Assembly: GCA_000469685.2 (NCBI GenBank)
Contig: LS997565.1
Span: 24,229,272 to 24,293,271, forward strand
Direction: 5' to 3'
From: Haemonchus contortus
Taxonomy: Eukaryota > Nematoda > Chromadorea > Rhabditida > Trichostrongylidae
Length of the DNA stretch: 64,000 nucleotides
Position numbers and translations under genes: made by a program. The notes beneath the pieces were generated by a model. It saw only the letters and a list, made by a program, of their open reading frames with translations. It was not told the DNA's origin and ran no database searches. Below are positions 35,735 to 48,700 of this stretch, in pieces (position 1 is the first letter of the stretch; each line of letters begins with the position of its first letter).

Positions 35735-35814
35735 TTTTTTCAGCGTATGCCGTACTATTTGGGTTAAATGCCGCCTGTGCATTTACCCAAATAGTACGGC
35801 ATCCGCTGAAAAAA
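35735..35814. repeat. Hairpin repeat (MITE-like)
   Basis: TTTTTTCAGCGTATGCCGTA is mirrored by TACGGCATCCGCTGAAAAAA, and the stem continues through CTATTTGGGTTAAATGC / GCATTTACCCAAATAG with a loop of about 7 bases. Overall it is about 36-bp arms with very few mismatches. Non-coding. Confidence 0.7.
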
Positions 35815-36524
35815 AAAAGAAAAAAATCTAAATTCGGCGGAATATCGAGCAACAATAGAGATTGACAAATGGAATTACAAGAACACAGATGAAGTTAAGG
35901 AATTTCTGATAGGTGGGCAGAATACATATGGTTGCGGTAGACTTCCTCCTCTATGATAAGTCGCTCTTAAACCAGCTAGTAAGTATTACCAAAGCACTTC
36001 TGAAGATGTAGAACTGAGCGATAGTTCAGACATATTGCCAACTTGACGGAATCATCTGAAAAAGATTTATTTCATGGCAGCTGGTCGTTATACCATGGTT
36101 AGTCATGAGAAGTGAACCAAAGAAGTGGCTGAAAAATCTAAAGCAGGTAGCTATGCAGTCAATGGAAACGAAGTAAAGACCTCAGTACATGTTGGAAAAA
36201 CAGCTCAGGACACCGCCTTTTGACGATGTAATGGTTGAATCATCTGTGCTTCAATTGCTTGGTGAGGTGCACGCAGTAGCTATGTACACTTCTTCGGACA
36301 GTCTCCTAAATTAGATGTCTGGGGTAAAGTCCATTGTTTAAATGTCTCAAAATCGTGTTTGGCAGTAATACTAGAAGAAATTGGAGACTGGTTACCGTTT
36401 CCCTGGCAGAATGAGCAGAGAGATGCGGTATGAGAAACCATAGTCCTCTCCTTATTTTTCTTCTTCATATCGTCGTGTAGGCTGTCAAATCATCTTCAGC
36501 TCCTGACTACGTAGCATCTGACTT

Positions 36525-38014
36525 ACAAGGGAAGGATACTCGGTCACAGGGGCCATTCAAGATAGGATGTATACCACCGTAGTGGTTTCGAAAGCTGATC
36601 TCAAATCTGTGTTTCAAATCTGCTAAACGATTCTGGAAACAAAGTTACGGGACCAGTCCCTTCCTGTATTATACCACTGCGATGAACGGACCACCGAGCC
36701 GGGCAAACCCATCCCCTGTGCAATGGTGGCCTAGCGGGTAGTGTGATGGACTGACAGGTATGGCATCAGGGTTCGTCTCCTTGATGCATGCGCTCGTTTT
36801 GCCTTCCTGTAAAATTTGTCATAAAAGCTTGCAAAACGTTTTTTGGGCTCAATATCGTCACATTTTAGGATTTCGGGGGATAGTAAACCACCACAATTTT
36901 TTTACTTCAACTGACCGAATATAATATACGCCTCCATTCCCCAAACAATCAAGACGGTGTTTCGAAATCTTCGGCGGAAGTCGAATGACTCATCCGACCA
37001 CAGTCCTCTTTGGGAGGGATACGGTCCATGCATTCTGTCTACTGATACTGTCCGTGCTTTCGAAGCAGTGATACAGGTTAACTGGCATTGTTGAAGAAAC
37101 ACTGAAGAGCAATAGTAATTTATGACACTCGAACTATAGAGGGCTATGGACTCTTCAACCAGCACCATAAAAGTAGAGCTCATAGGCCGGGTCACAAAAT
37201 TGAAGGTTACGTTTTGCTTCGGAACCTCATTTTCCCACATCCGCACGAGGTTACTTCCACGAAGTTAGGGATTCATCGTCGCTGTCATCATCAGGCGACC
37301 GTGGAGGATCTTTGTGATCGCATTTCACGGACTCGATTTCCCCGCATGGATAACGGATTTTTTTAGCATCGAGAAGTACGAATCAAAGGCTCTTTATTAC
37401 TTCTTCTTCCTCGATGCTGCAAGAACAAAAATCCTCCATCAAATGCGATGGCACCACCTTCGGCCAGAATACTTCGCTGGTAACATGCTGAAGAGCGTTT
37501 GATACGATGAATCACTTGGAACCATCCTCCTTGAACCTCTGAAGCCCATTTCGAGCGCTTGTTCAGAATTCCTCTTTTGTTCGAGTAGAACTCCGACCTT
37601 ATTGGGCCGGGTGGGTGGCAAAAAAATTCTCTATAATACCTTTCCAGTGTTCCTAAAATGTTGGATAGCTTTCTAGATGTCTGACACTGAGCCCAAAAAA
37701 CGTTTTGCAAGCGTTTCTGACAAAGTTTACAGAGAGGCAAAACGAGCGCACGCATCAAGGAGACGAACCCTGACGCCATACCTATCAGTTCACCACACTA
37801 TCCGCTAGGCCTCCTTGCACAGGTAAGAAGTTTGCTCGGCTCGGTGATCCATCCATCGCAGTGGTATAACACAGGGAGGAACTGGTCCCGTTACTTTGCT
37901 CCCAGAATCGCTTAGCAGATTTGAAACACAGATTTGCGATCAGCGTTCGAAACCACCTAGGACGGTATACATCTTATCTTGAATGGCCACTGGGACCAAG
38001 TATCCTTCCTTCGT
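36525..38014. mobile_element. Long-TIR element with tRNA-like promoter boxes
   Basis: Inverted arms of about 340 bp (36525-36865 and 37674-38014) pair with a constant coordinate sum at both the outer and inner ends, so they share no net indel, but they differ at many positions. Each arm contains a segment like a tRNA-derived pol III promoter: A-box TGGCCTAGCGG (36727-36737) and B-box GGTTCGTCTCC (36770-36780). The mirror copies are at 37802-37812 and 37759-37769. The 808-bp centre has minus-strand open frames of 138 and 114 codons (37363-37779, 36902-37246) without a recognised transposase motif. No target duplication is clear. Confidence 0.65.
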
Positions 38015-38543
38015 TAGTCCAGTTGTATGCCCATTGGAGCATCCACATTTCAACGTGATGAAGTTGACCCTTATTTTTTTGCTTACGGGACAGCTCTTTC
38101 ACTACTGTCACCTCACTGTACTGACGCGTGAACCGCACCACACCCCTGTCTAGTAGACCCGTCGGTTGTCAGCTATCACTAGCGCTTCCACCCTACTTTG
38201 TGCTTCCCCTTTGTATCACTCTTCAACTTGAACGCTCTAGGTGCACGCGAAAAGCAGTTATTGAAATTCTGGTTGAACACACACACCGACATGCACGCAA
38301 ACCAAGTAACCAACATGCCTACGCACCAACTTGCACACTTTTCAAATGGAGTATGATTGTCTTCGGCATTAGCTGGTCTCTAGATTCCGCACAATCTTTG
38401 AATATGTAGTGATACTAAAGAGGCAGCACTGAAATGAAATGTGGCATAACAGATAGCGTCAATTCGAAAAGGATCATAAGCTTTATGAACGTTATTTCAG
38501 GCTGCGATATTCGTTTGTTTGTCTTGTTGGTTGTGGCACTATC

Positions 38544-41500
38544 ACTCTCATTGAGGGAGACTCGTAGCATAAACGCATAAATATGTACAAAAAAGCGATC
38601 ATATGATGTTTACCAGTTTCATTCCCATTCTTCCCATTCCTGATGGATTATGTACAGAACTAACAATCAGAATTGTGACGCAGTTCGAAATATATCTGGC
38701 TAACGACTCCCTGAAAGATGCTATTTATTCCAGAATCGTATTATAGTACACCACTATAATCCCCATACATCTTCCCTAAACAACTCTTCAAAACGCGTCA
38801 CTTTGGTCTATCCTGTTCTCAATTGAGCCTCCGATACTGATAACGAATCAAACCACTTGAAGGCTAGCCCTTCTGCAAATGCCTTCTCTTTGGGGCCCTG
38901 AGATTAATGGAGGTGTTCGTGAGCAGTTGGGTCCCCTTTGCCAAGACTTCGAAGGAAGCAGTCTTCCGAAACGTCAGCCGAAGGTAGAGTTGATTCGTTA
39001 TCAATTTTCTAGGTTCGCTTAAACACAAAATTCTATAATCATGTCGGGATCAATGGAGTCGATCATATACATACTTTGTAATCTCACTTGCAATCACCTA
39101 CCCGGAAGGCATATTTCATGGCTACGTGGGAAAAACGATTGCATAGATAGCCTTCTGCGGAATTCCCTCTTCAGCTAAACTTTAGACTCTTGAAAGAATG
39201 AGCCGGACATATACTTTTCCCATAATTTCTTCTCGGAGTCGTCTGGCATTCAAGGAAACCAGTGAAGCAATTTGTTTTGGGAGAATATTCTGTTTTCTCA
39301 TATTTTCCGATTCTCTACTGTTTGAGGCTTCATCTTCAAAGGTAGCACTGAGCTAGTACTGTCCATATAACAAAACATATAGAGTTTGTATTCTGCACCT
39401 ACATCCTTTTTTAAATAATTTCGATCCTTCCCAATGTTCCATGCAACACTTTGATATTTTTGCCCTATTCTGCTTGGCAAACATGAACAAACATTGCCTT
39501 TCGAGCGAGCGCTAGTTACGTCCCTATTCTTTCCTGTCGCGAGCCGTAGTGGTTTACGGGATCGGTGGATCGTCCACGCTTTCATGTCCCGTGGGATCCA
39601 CACAACAAGGACCCTAGTTCAATGGTCATCACGATATCGCATAACGTTTCAAAGTCTGTAACCGCCCAGGTCCAACGGTAATCACTGAATCGCATGTGTC
39701 CGTCACACCTGTTTTTGATTTCTTGACGTGAGTAACGGCATCTCTGACCTTCGTTTGGTGTTGTCGTAACCCGGTACTCCGGATTCCTTCCTGCACCTGC
39801 GTTAATAGGGATATTCCCATCGTCGTCCTTTCTAAGCGGGTCGAGTGTGCTGAAAGCATGTTCGCATCTACATCCTGCTTCCTTGCGTCCACGTATCCGA
39901 GGTGTACGTCAAAGAATGATGGAAAGCCATGTCGGAAAGGTTAGCAAAGAGCCAAATGATCTTCTTAACTACTCCCTCGATATTCTTAAGCCCTCCCAAC
40001 TCCGCGCGTTTTCTTCTGCTCAGCTCCAGAGCTAGGTCATTCATCATGCTAACTTCTCGGCCCAGATGCACCTATCTACAGCATTTGGAGATCCATCGTT
40101 AGCGTAAAAGGAGCATCAGTTGCCAATCCGTTTCTCATGAACATAGTCTTCGTTAAGTTCAGACTTAAGTCAACCTTCCCTCAAGTGCGGTCGAATTCGG
40201 CCTGCATTCGTTCCGCCTACTCGATGTTCGGTGTTATAAGCACGATGCCGTCTGCAAAGAGGAGATTATGTAAGTAGTGGCTGTCAACCATCACGCCCGA
40301 AACTTCTCATTCAAATTGACGCACGATGTTTTCGAGAGCGGCACTAAACGTTGGGAAGGAATTTCATCCCCCTGCCCTTCTTCTTACTTCAAGTTGGCAA
40401 TGAACGGCGAAATCCTGGTCGTAAAATTGTAGTAGAGTTCACGAAGAATCCTCAAGCATTGAGTGGGAAGACACTGGTTGCCAAGGGCTTCAACTACCGC
40501 TTCACAATAGCATCGAAGGCTTTCCTCATATCAGTAGACGTCATACATAACGGCATCCTGTACTTTCTTTATACTTTAATGAGTCTCGCAACACTGTGGA
40601 TCGATACTAATGAGTCGTCTTCGGAACCCTGTTTGCTTGCGTTGCTGCCCCTCATCAAGTAATCTGCTGTCCTACTAAGGACACTCGTGTGGTGGGTTTG
40701 TATGATAAAGACATCGGGTAGAGTGGGCGATAGTTGGCGGCAATACCAATGAGGTTTTCCTTTTTATACACAACACAGCCTTGCTGGTTTTCCACGACGT
40801 GAACACTTTGCATTCCGGCAGGTGCCGTGTGAAGAGCCTAACCGGAAGGACGGTAATTGCCTGATCCAATCTGGACCACACGCATAAAGTTCTTCGTCGA
40901 CGGTCATGTCGAACTTCGGACGGGAGAAGTGAAGGAGCGACCTGTCTTGCCTAAGATGGAAGATATACACGTAGACACGGCTGTCGAAGAGATCCGAGTA
41001 AGAGCCAATGATGACTTTCTCTATTGTCCATCAAGATGCAGTAACTGTTTCGCCAGGTCGGCGAAGGGGAGTAATCTCAGTTTTGCATTGTGCGAAGCTA
41101 CGGAGGGCTTTGCAAATGCTCTCTTCAGCCTCAGCGGCTTGGACCATATCTGTTACTTTTATCTTCAAAGTTTCCTTTATCGGTTCTTTGCATAGCTTCG
41201 CAAGTTTGGGCGTTAGTCGGTAACTGTCTGTAGTTCGCGCCATTTCACGCAAGCATGTCAACCAGGAGTCTTCGAAAAGAGACGTTCTTTGGTTATTTGT
41301 AGACTCTCTGCTTTTCTAGCTATATCGTGAAGATGTTCGACAAGTCAGTTATATTCTTCACTGATGTTTCCGGTAACGGAATCTTCTTAGAGGCTCGCAA
41401 GGGAAGCGGTGGTCCTGGCTGATAAAGGTCTCGGGGCTTCGATTTCTGAATGTCGCAGCTATCTCTCCACGCACCTAAACATAGATTGTAGCGCGAAGGA

Positions 41501-42350
41501 GAAGATGGTGAGAACGTTCATTCAGAACGCTTTTGATGTTGGTGCGTAGGCACCGGAAATTGTTGGATCTTTCTCAAAGAATGTTCTAATCAGCCTATCA
41601 AACTTTCGTATGAATCGATGCTCATGACCAAAAGCATATCGACGAGTAGATCTGAGCCGCGCCCTGCTATCTCAATTTCCGAAGAACAGCTTTTCTACAA
41701 CTTCGATTATAGAAGCGGGTGATGCCTACATCTCGGTCAACCCGATGACGTCGTACTTCATCTTCCTAGCTTGTATCGTCAGTTTTGCTATACACGCTTT
41801 CTATGCAAGCGTCCATGCGTTGAAGAAACAGATCGCCATCTTTGTCCTTCTCCTTCTGGGCAGCCTGTTTTGGCTCTGGTTTTTTTGCAGCTTCTCCCTT
41901 GCGGCTCTACAGAACGCTGCCGAATTTTGAGCTTTTTCAGGTTCGTAGGATTAAGTTTGTTTTTCAATACTTTCTCAACATATGTGGACTCACGAGTTGC
42001 TTGCCAGGCTCTAACGTGAGGCTGGATTAACTCTAGGTAGCCAGGCCATCCCGCAGGAGCATTTAGGAAGCGGCCCCGAATCGCCCCCAGATACTTCCCA
42101 ACCACTCAAATGCAAGCTTTCGGTTGAATCGATGGGCACGATACCAACTACCCTCAGAGTCTCGACTTACCTATGCGTGGATACAATTTCGAATGCAGGG
42201 GGTGTAACGACCAGCACAGCAGAAACAGGAAGTTCACCTACGCCTCTGGGCAAACACTGACGACTTTTGGTAAGCGCTTTGTTCTGTTATCCGCCACTTG
42301 GGAGGGCTCTACGCAGCTGAGCCAACCGGATAGAGATACTCCAGTGAGTA
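38544..42350 (-). mobile_element. RTE-type LINE, near full length, inactivated
   Basis: Non-LTR retrotransposon encoding APE endonuclease and reverse transcriptase. On the minus strand, motifs appear in order with frameshifts: endonuclease start (KMKYDVIGLTEM, about 41720), a linker (LTPKLAKLCKEPIKE and ALRSFAQCKTEITPLRRPGE, 41031-41261), RT N-terminus (RLFTRHLPECKV..WKTSKAV, 40675-40881), RT thumb (HLGREVSMMNDLALELSRRKR, 39868-40071), C-terminus (39629-39892) and WIPRDMK..GRPP..ARDRKEWG (about 39490-39600). The pol end is followed by a 959-bp 3' UTR (38544-39502) that is duplicated at 42351-43293. Stops and frameshifts are frequent. Confidence 0.85.
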
Positions 42351-43293
42351 ACTCTCATTGAGGGAAATTCGTAGCATAAACGCATAAATATGTACAAAAA
42401 AGCGATCATATGATGTTTACCAGTTTCATTCCCATTCCTGATGGACTATGTACAGAACTAACAATCAGAATTGTGACGCAGTTCGAAATATATCTGGCTA
42501 ACAACTCCCTGAAAGATGCTATTTATTCCAGAATCGTATTATAGTACACCACTATAATCCCCATACATCTTCCCTAAACAACTCTTTAAATCGCGTCACT
42601 TTGGTCTATCCTGTTCTCAATTGAGCCTCCGATACTGATAACGAATCAAACCACTTGAAGGCTAGCCCTTCTGCAAATGCCTTCTCTTTGGAGCCCTGAG
42701 ATTAATGGAGGTGTTCGTGAGCAGTTGGGTCCCCTTTGCCAAGACTTCGAAGGAAGCAGTCTTCCGAAACGTCAGCCGAAGGTAGAGTTGATTCGTTATC
42801 AATTTTCTAGGTTCGCTTAAACACAAAATTCTATAATCATGTCGGGATCAATGGAGTCGATCATATACATACTTTGTAATCTCACTTGCAATCACCTACC
42901 CGGAAGGCATATTTCATGGCTACGTGGGAAAAACGATTGCATAGATAGCCTTCTGCGGAATTCCCTCTTCAGCTAAACTTTAGACTCTTAAAAGAATGAG
43001 CCGGACATATACTTTTCCCATAATTTCTTCTCGGAGTCGTCTGGCATTTAAGGAAACCAGTGAAGCAATTTGTTTTGGGAGAATATTCAGTTTTCTCATA
43101 TTTTCCGATTCTCTACTGTTTGAGGCTTCAAAGGTAGCACAGAGCTAGTACTGTCCATATAACAAAACATATAGAGTTTGTATTCTGCACCTACATCCTT
43201 TTTTAAATAATTTCGATCCTTCCAATGTTCCATGCAACACTTTGATATTTTTGCCCTATTCTGCTTGGCAAACATGAACAGACATTGCCTTTC
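42351..43293 (-). mobile_element. Second RTE 3' UTR, head-to-tail with the first element
   Basis: These 943 bases repeat 38544-39502 in the same orientation with only scattered differences and small indels. The shared block begins at the last codons of RTE pol (ERQCLFMF in translation), so it is a 5'-truncated RTE copy whose 3' end abuts the 5' end of the longer element. The arrangement could also be described as LTR-like direct repeats around an RTE pol, but RTE elements have no LTRs, so tandem LINE copies are the simpler reading. Confidence 0.75.
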
Positions 43294-45244
43294 ACCGGAA
43301 TAACCCTCCATTAAACATGGAAGTTCTCAAAATACTAATGGAATGAATCCCTGGAGCAGGAAAGCTCAGTCATGGGCGGCCATATAAAACACAGCCGGTC
43401 AGCTGTTTATTCTCCTATTTGACTTTGCCAATTCTGTGAATAGCAAATGCGTTTCTACTACTACACAGCTCTGTAATTCTGATCTGGGAAGTCATCTCTA
43501 TAACCTGGCGTCCCCTCGAGCATCGGTTTCTCCGAGCTGGGGCCAGTGTCGTGTGGTGCAGCTGAACGACTCTGAAAGGATGAAAGTGTTGGCTGTCTTG
43601 GTTCAGGGTTCAAATCTGGGGTTCCACGCCCAAATACTTTAAACTATTTTTTCCCAGTCAACTAATGCTTCATGGTGTACAGATTCGAACGTCACAATCC
43701 AAACGAGAAACAGATCATTCTTGAAATCCCTGTGTAGGTGATAGCATCTTACACTCTCTAAACCTCAACTAGGCCCGTATTGATAGTGGTTTCTGAAGTT
43801 TCTAAATATTACACTCGATGTGGAGTGGTAGGGCTTCAAATCGGCTTTCCGAGAGCCTGAAAGGATGGAAACGATTTCTTAGGTGATGAGAGGAGACGCC
43901 TTTATACTCTGCCTTTTTCTTGGAACCAACTTATTCGTAACATAACTCGAACAGTTAAGACTCCTGCAAATGTCCAGTTAAAAGAGTCAGCCAACCGGAC
44001 GTATGGTAGATTCTTACTGAATATTGGAGAAAGCTAATACAAGTTAGAAGACTAGCTTGTGAGATTTGGTTTGATTGGGAAAGCGTTTGAATTTAGAGCG
44101 TTCAATCTTGTGAGCGCCTTGTCTTTTGAATGGAACAATTTCCCTCTTGGGGCAGAACTAACGCACATTCAGGGAGATTTCAGAAGCCCTGTAATGCAGC
44201 TACCCTAGTTTGCGATAGTTTGTAACTAAATGTAGGATTGATTTCTAGAATGACGGCTGAGGATAGCAGATCGAACTGAAGTGGGTAGACCGCCTCTCTC
44301 ATCGATTCTCTGATCTATTCAACACAGCAGTAAATACGAACTCCAGATTCAATGACGTCTTAAGACAACCATAAATTTACAACTACTATTTGAGTAACTT
44401 GATTTGTAATGACTTCTACTAGATAGCATTTCCGTTCCCACATCGAGAAAAATAGAAGATCGAGGTTCGAGTGTTGCCCGGCTGTTCAGTGGCATTTGAT
44501 AAATCATGTGTTGTCGGTTGCTTTTGACCTCGAGACCCGCTTCGATCGCTCCATCCATCGGTCGACGGCGTCGATGGCTGCTAGTCGGCATTGGTTTTAC
44601 CCCATTCATTCATTCTTTACTCATTATGTAATCGCTTTTTCATTAATACCTATTGCACTCTTCCTTCCCAGCGCAATTCATTTTCATTCTTTTAATTGCT
44701 TAGCGTCCCTTTCATCCTATTCTGTTCGTAGTTCTACTGGAACAACTCTAGCGTGACTCAGTCTCTCAAATTGATAGCACAGTGAAGAATTCACATATAA
44801 AAGACTTCGAATGACCTGTTCTGTAGGAACCGCATACTGCGGCAAAAGTAGCAGTTGACAAAAGCATAAGACCTTTTCCCCATCTTATTTGGTGGGATTC
44901 CCAGAAAAAAAAACTGAGATGTCCCAAGTTATGTGACATCAGCCGACAATCTCATTTTTGACTGCAAATAATGCAAATAGTTTTGTGAAGGGGTTCGACG
45001 TTGCTTTTTAGTGGTTTATGTAGATTGATATGAGATGCTCACGGGGAATCTTACTTTAGCTGTTACATTATTCAGGATATTCTAATAATTTGACGAGTCA
45101 TTATTGTGGAAGATGACCTGCATTCCTGTCAGAAGTGCAGTGCACCCTGTACAGTAGTGATTCGCCAAATCTTCAGAATCATAGTGAAAAATACTTTGTT
45201 TGAATCACAGCTTCAAACCATTGCATACCGAATGCCCGTGCTGC
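43294..45244. other. No gene recognised
   Basis: There is no supported exon. A stretch near 43540-43635 has a B-box-like GGGTTCAAATCT preceded by tRNA-like sequence, but without a convincing A-box or cloverleaf. The alpha-mannosidase promoter should lie at the right end or beyond, towards 45.7 kb. Confidence 0.4.
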
Positions 45245-45252
45245 AATTCTCG

Positions 45253-45670
45253 GTAAAAATGTTGATGTTGGGGGGGGGGGGGGGCACCCATCCGAAGGTC
45301 AGTATATCAAGAAATGAACTCAGTCTAACGTGTTAGTCCTTGTTATATCAGCACTGTATCGGATGCGAGGAGGATAATGGGAACCGACCACCTTAGCTTG
45401 TTTATGCGGTTTCAGCTAAGGAAATTCAGTTTCCCAAACGAGCCTAGGTAGGGTAGGAGCACCTGGGTGGCTAGGATGATTACCTCCTGCAAAAAAAAAA
45501 AGAAATAAAGAAATAAAACTTGCCCACGGCGGTGCTCCTTCCCTACGAAAGACCTTATTGAAAAACTGGCATGTCCGTGATATAACACGACATAACGCGT
45601 TTCATTGAGTTCATTTCTTGATATACCGACATTGTGATAGGTGGCCCTCCCCCTAACTACATTTTCACCC
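45253..45670. repeat. G-rich foldback repeat, copy 2, with target duplication
   Basis: The left end GGTAAAAATGTTGATGTTGG continues into a G run; the right end is GGCCCTCCCCCTAACTACATTTTCACC. Inner inverted blocks (AGTATATCAAGAAATGAACTC and its mirror) support a foldback. AATTCTCG flanks both sides (45245-45252 and 45671-45678), an 8-bp duplication that would suit an hAT-type origin. Non-coding. Confidence 0.7.
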
Positions 45671-45729
45671 AATTCTCGTATACTGAGGGTTCGCGCGGGT
45701 TAATGTATGAAAAGCATTGAAAGCTTCAA

Positions 45730-45736
45730 TTTGCAG
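45730..45736 (+). promoter_or_regulatory. Putative trans-splice acceptor of the alpha-mannosidase gene
   Basis: TTTGCAG ends ten bases before the start codon at 45747. A 3' splice site this close to the first ATG is typical of spliced-leader addition in nematodes. Inferred from position only. Confidence 0.4.
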
Positions 45737-45746
45737 GATCTCGTTC

Positions 45747-48700
45747 ATGATTTGGTATTATTTACTAGTCTTCCTCACGAGTTACAGCATTCTCAACGTC
45801 CAGGCACGTCAAACGTGCTCGTGGGAGGTGAGTCTGATTTACAAAAATTCAGAGCTAATGCCCCCACGATAATTTGATGAAGATAGCACCTTGGAACTTG
45901 GGAACCAGAAAAGACGATATGAAATATTACTGATGTGATGTGCGCTCTGAAATGATAAATATTGAGGTGATTAGTGAGGGGGAGGGGGACGGGGCAGGTG
46001 AAGCTGCTCTCCTCTAAGGGCGCTAGAACGCAGAGAAAGAAGGGTAGCCTACTTCGCAAGCCCATTATGGTGCTCAAAAATGTTCCATAGCAGAGAAAAT
46101 ATAGTATTTCAAGCGACGACCTAGGAGGAAAGGAGCACTGTGAGTGGTTGAGTCAAATGAAGCACAGTCCTTACTACATCCCAGCGTTTTGCCTGAGGTA
46201 ACCATCCCTCTCACCCCGATGCTCATCCTCTCTTGAAGCTCAAACGGAAACCTTATTCCTCTTGCTAGGAACCATTCATGAAGGTCGGTAAAGTCGACTG
46301 CTACTCTTTCTCTGCGCTCTACCTCCTAGCGACGGAGAATAGGAGTGCTCCCACCAACTACATTTCCACCGAAACTCAGTGTCGTAAAATCAGTTCCCAT
46401 TCCATCAATCACCGAAATGTGCGCTCGGTTACTCATGGGACCGCGAAACCTTTCACATGATTAAAGAACTGTTGACTCCATCCAAGAGAAGATTCTTATC
46501 CTGCGATCCAAGCATTTCTTCCGACTCTCCCAAAAACCAAAATTGGCAGAAAGTTGGTACACTTTTCTATTTATTTTCTCTCTGTCCTTTGCTACGAGCA
46601 CAAAGCAGTGTAATAAGGCTCAAATCTCCATTAATGGGCATAGCTCTAAAAAGCTGAACAATGACCAAGGCCGATCGTTGAGAGCGATGAGTAACCCGTA
46701 TTAAAGGTGAATAGGGATCCTAAGTTGCAAGACATAGAACATTGCCATGGAAAGGGATGGGGCTGATATAGGTAGCAGCGTCAAACCAGGACCTACAGCC
46801 AGTGGCAGTATTGATGGATTTAAAGTCTGACCAATGACACTCGCGGTGTTGGCCATACTCGGCACTTTCACATCCTAACCTTCATTCCCACTGGTTTTCG
46901 CTTGCAAACTGTGACCAGTGTCATTAGAGCGGTTATGCACTGAGCAAAAAGTCGTTCTCGTCAAAGATGTTGGCTGTTTCTTTTTTGTAGGTGTGCAATC
47001 GCTGGAGCAATGAAGAGGGTGTCATCAATGTGCATCTAGTTCCCCATACTCATGACGATCTTGGTTGGATCAAGACCGTCGATCAGTACTACTATGGAGG
47101 TGACAATTTTTTCAATAGTTACAGCTTTATAGATTCATTTCGACAGAAAAATGTTCCTTCGTGTAAACTCTTAAGGATTCCTTATCAAAGTGAATATTAT
47201 CTTGAATGAGCTCCTTTTTTCTTCGAAAGAGGCGCAAACTCCAACTGGTCCTCCTTAGTTCCCACATTCTCCGCTTTCATAACTTGTTCTCTAAACTGAG
47301 AAATAGGGTAGTACACTTTTGAATTTCAGTCTTCTAGTGCAGTGAACCTATTTTTCAAAGTCTCTATTGTTACCATTGTCGTTTCCGTTATGCAATGCTT
47401 CCTCTTGAACTGATAGAGGATGCTGTAGTAGGCGATCATTTCTGTTCGCCTTCACCGAATGGATCTGTTGGAGGGTTAGAAGCTTGATCACCATCTTCCA
47501 CCAGCACAAAATGGTTGTTTCCCCGGTGAAACTCTACTGCGGCATTATGACTCGATTAGATGGTCGCTCGGAGGGGCCCTCCCCAGATGCATTGCCATTT
47601 TGCGCCAAGGCTTCGACTGTCATTTATGCGCCACCCGTAGGATGCAATTTTCGCGTCGAGCAATTTGTCCAAGCCATCCAGGCTCTCAATTTACAGTCAG
47701 CTATTTTCTTCAATAGAGCTGCCTTGCCCGTAGATGAGAAAGAACCTCGATCAAGGGTGAAAACTAAAGTTCATCAAATTTCCCGCAGATCCATTGATCA
47801 AGTAGGAAGTAAAGAAATAGGTGAGCTAACATGAATAGCTAGATAGAGCGGGCTTCTCTGAAGTTGGGCATGTTACGCGATGTCTTACTCTGCTCTGCTG
47901 TGAGGGTTTGCTACTGGTTGAACCGCTTTGTTTGATCGACGTTTTGAAAAAGTTGTTTCGTTTCTCAGTCGAAGATGCGAAAGTACAGTGCGTTGCAAAA
48001 TGATACAGCCACCTCTTATTTTAACAAAAACTCACAGTATATGATGTTTCTGAAAAACTGCCAAAGTAAAAAATGTGTCAAATTTGAATTGCAATTCGCA
48101 CATTATCACCGAATTCCAGCTTGGAAACACAAACATTTTTTGGTCAATTTTTCAATAAAGGGTGCTTTTCCAACGTCGCAAAATGATACAACCACTTGAT
48201 GTCTTCGTGTCGTTTTTTAGTTCAACGCAACGAAATTGCTTCGATTATGTAACCTTCTTCATTTTGAGGCAATGGGAAGAGGAAGCTTGCTTTCGGATTT
48301 CGAGAAAGGTCAAATTCTCGAGAAAAAGGAGCAGGGATTGTCAAATCGCAGAATCGCGCGAGATTTGGGTCGATCACGCAACTGTGGATAACTTCATCAA
48401 GAATCTTGAAGAATATGAAACCAGAAGAAGTGCTGGACGTCCTTCGCTCCTTTCCGACAGAGACAAGCGCTGTATTTTGAGGGGAGCGTCGAACTTCACC
48501 AAGTCCTGCATGGAAATCCGATCTTCACTGAAACTCAATGTCTCGAAGGACACGGTTTGGAGGGTCATCAGCAAGTCTCAGTTCATCGTCAAGAGGAAAA
48601 TGCCTAAGGCTCCCTTCATGACAAAAAAACATCGAGAAAGTCGGGTCGCTTTCGCCAGAAGGTGCAGCCGAACCGAATGGAATAAGGTGTTCGTCATGAC

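Noticed and set aside
38940..38990. GGAAG-CAGT-CTTCC followed by GAAACGTC, hammerhead-like, repeated near 42750-42790
   Set aside because: The GAAACGTC end fits, but the upstream core does not match CUGANGA and no stem I was found; it is also on the strand opposite to the RTE that contains it.
43540..43635. tRNA-like segment with a GGGTTCAAATCT B-box
   Set aside because: No convincing A-box or acceptor stem pairing; at most a decayed SINE.
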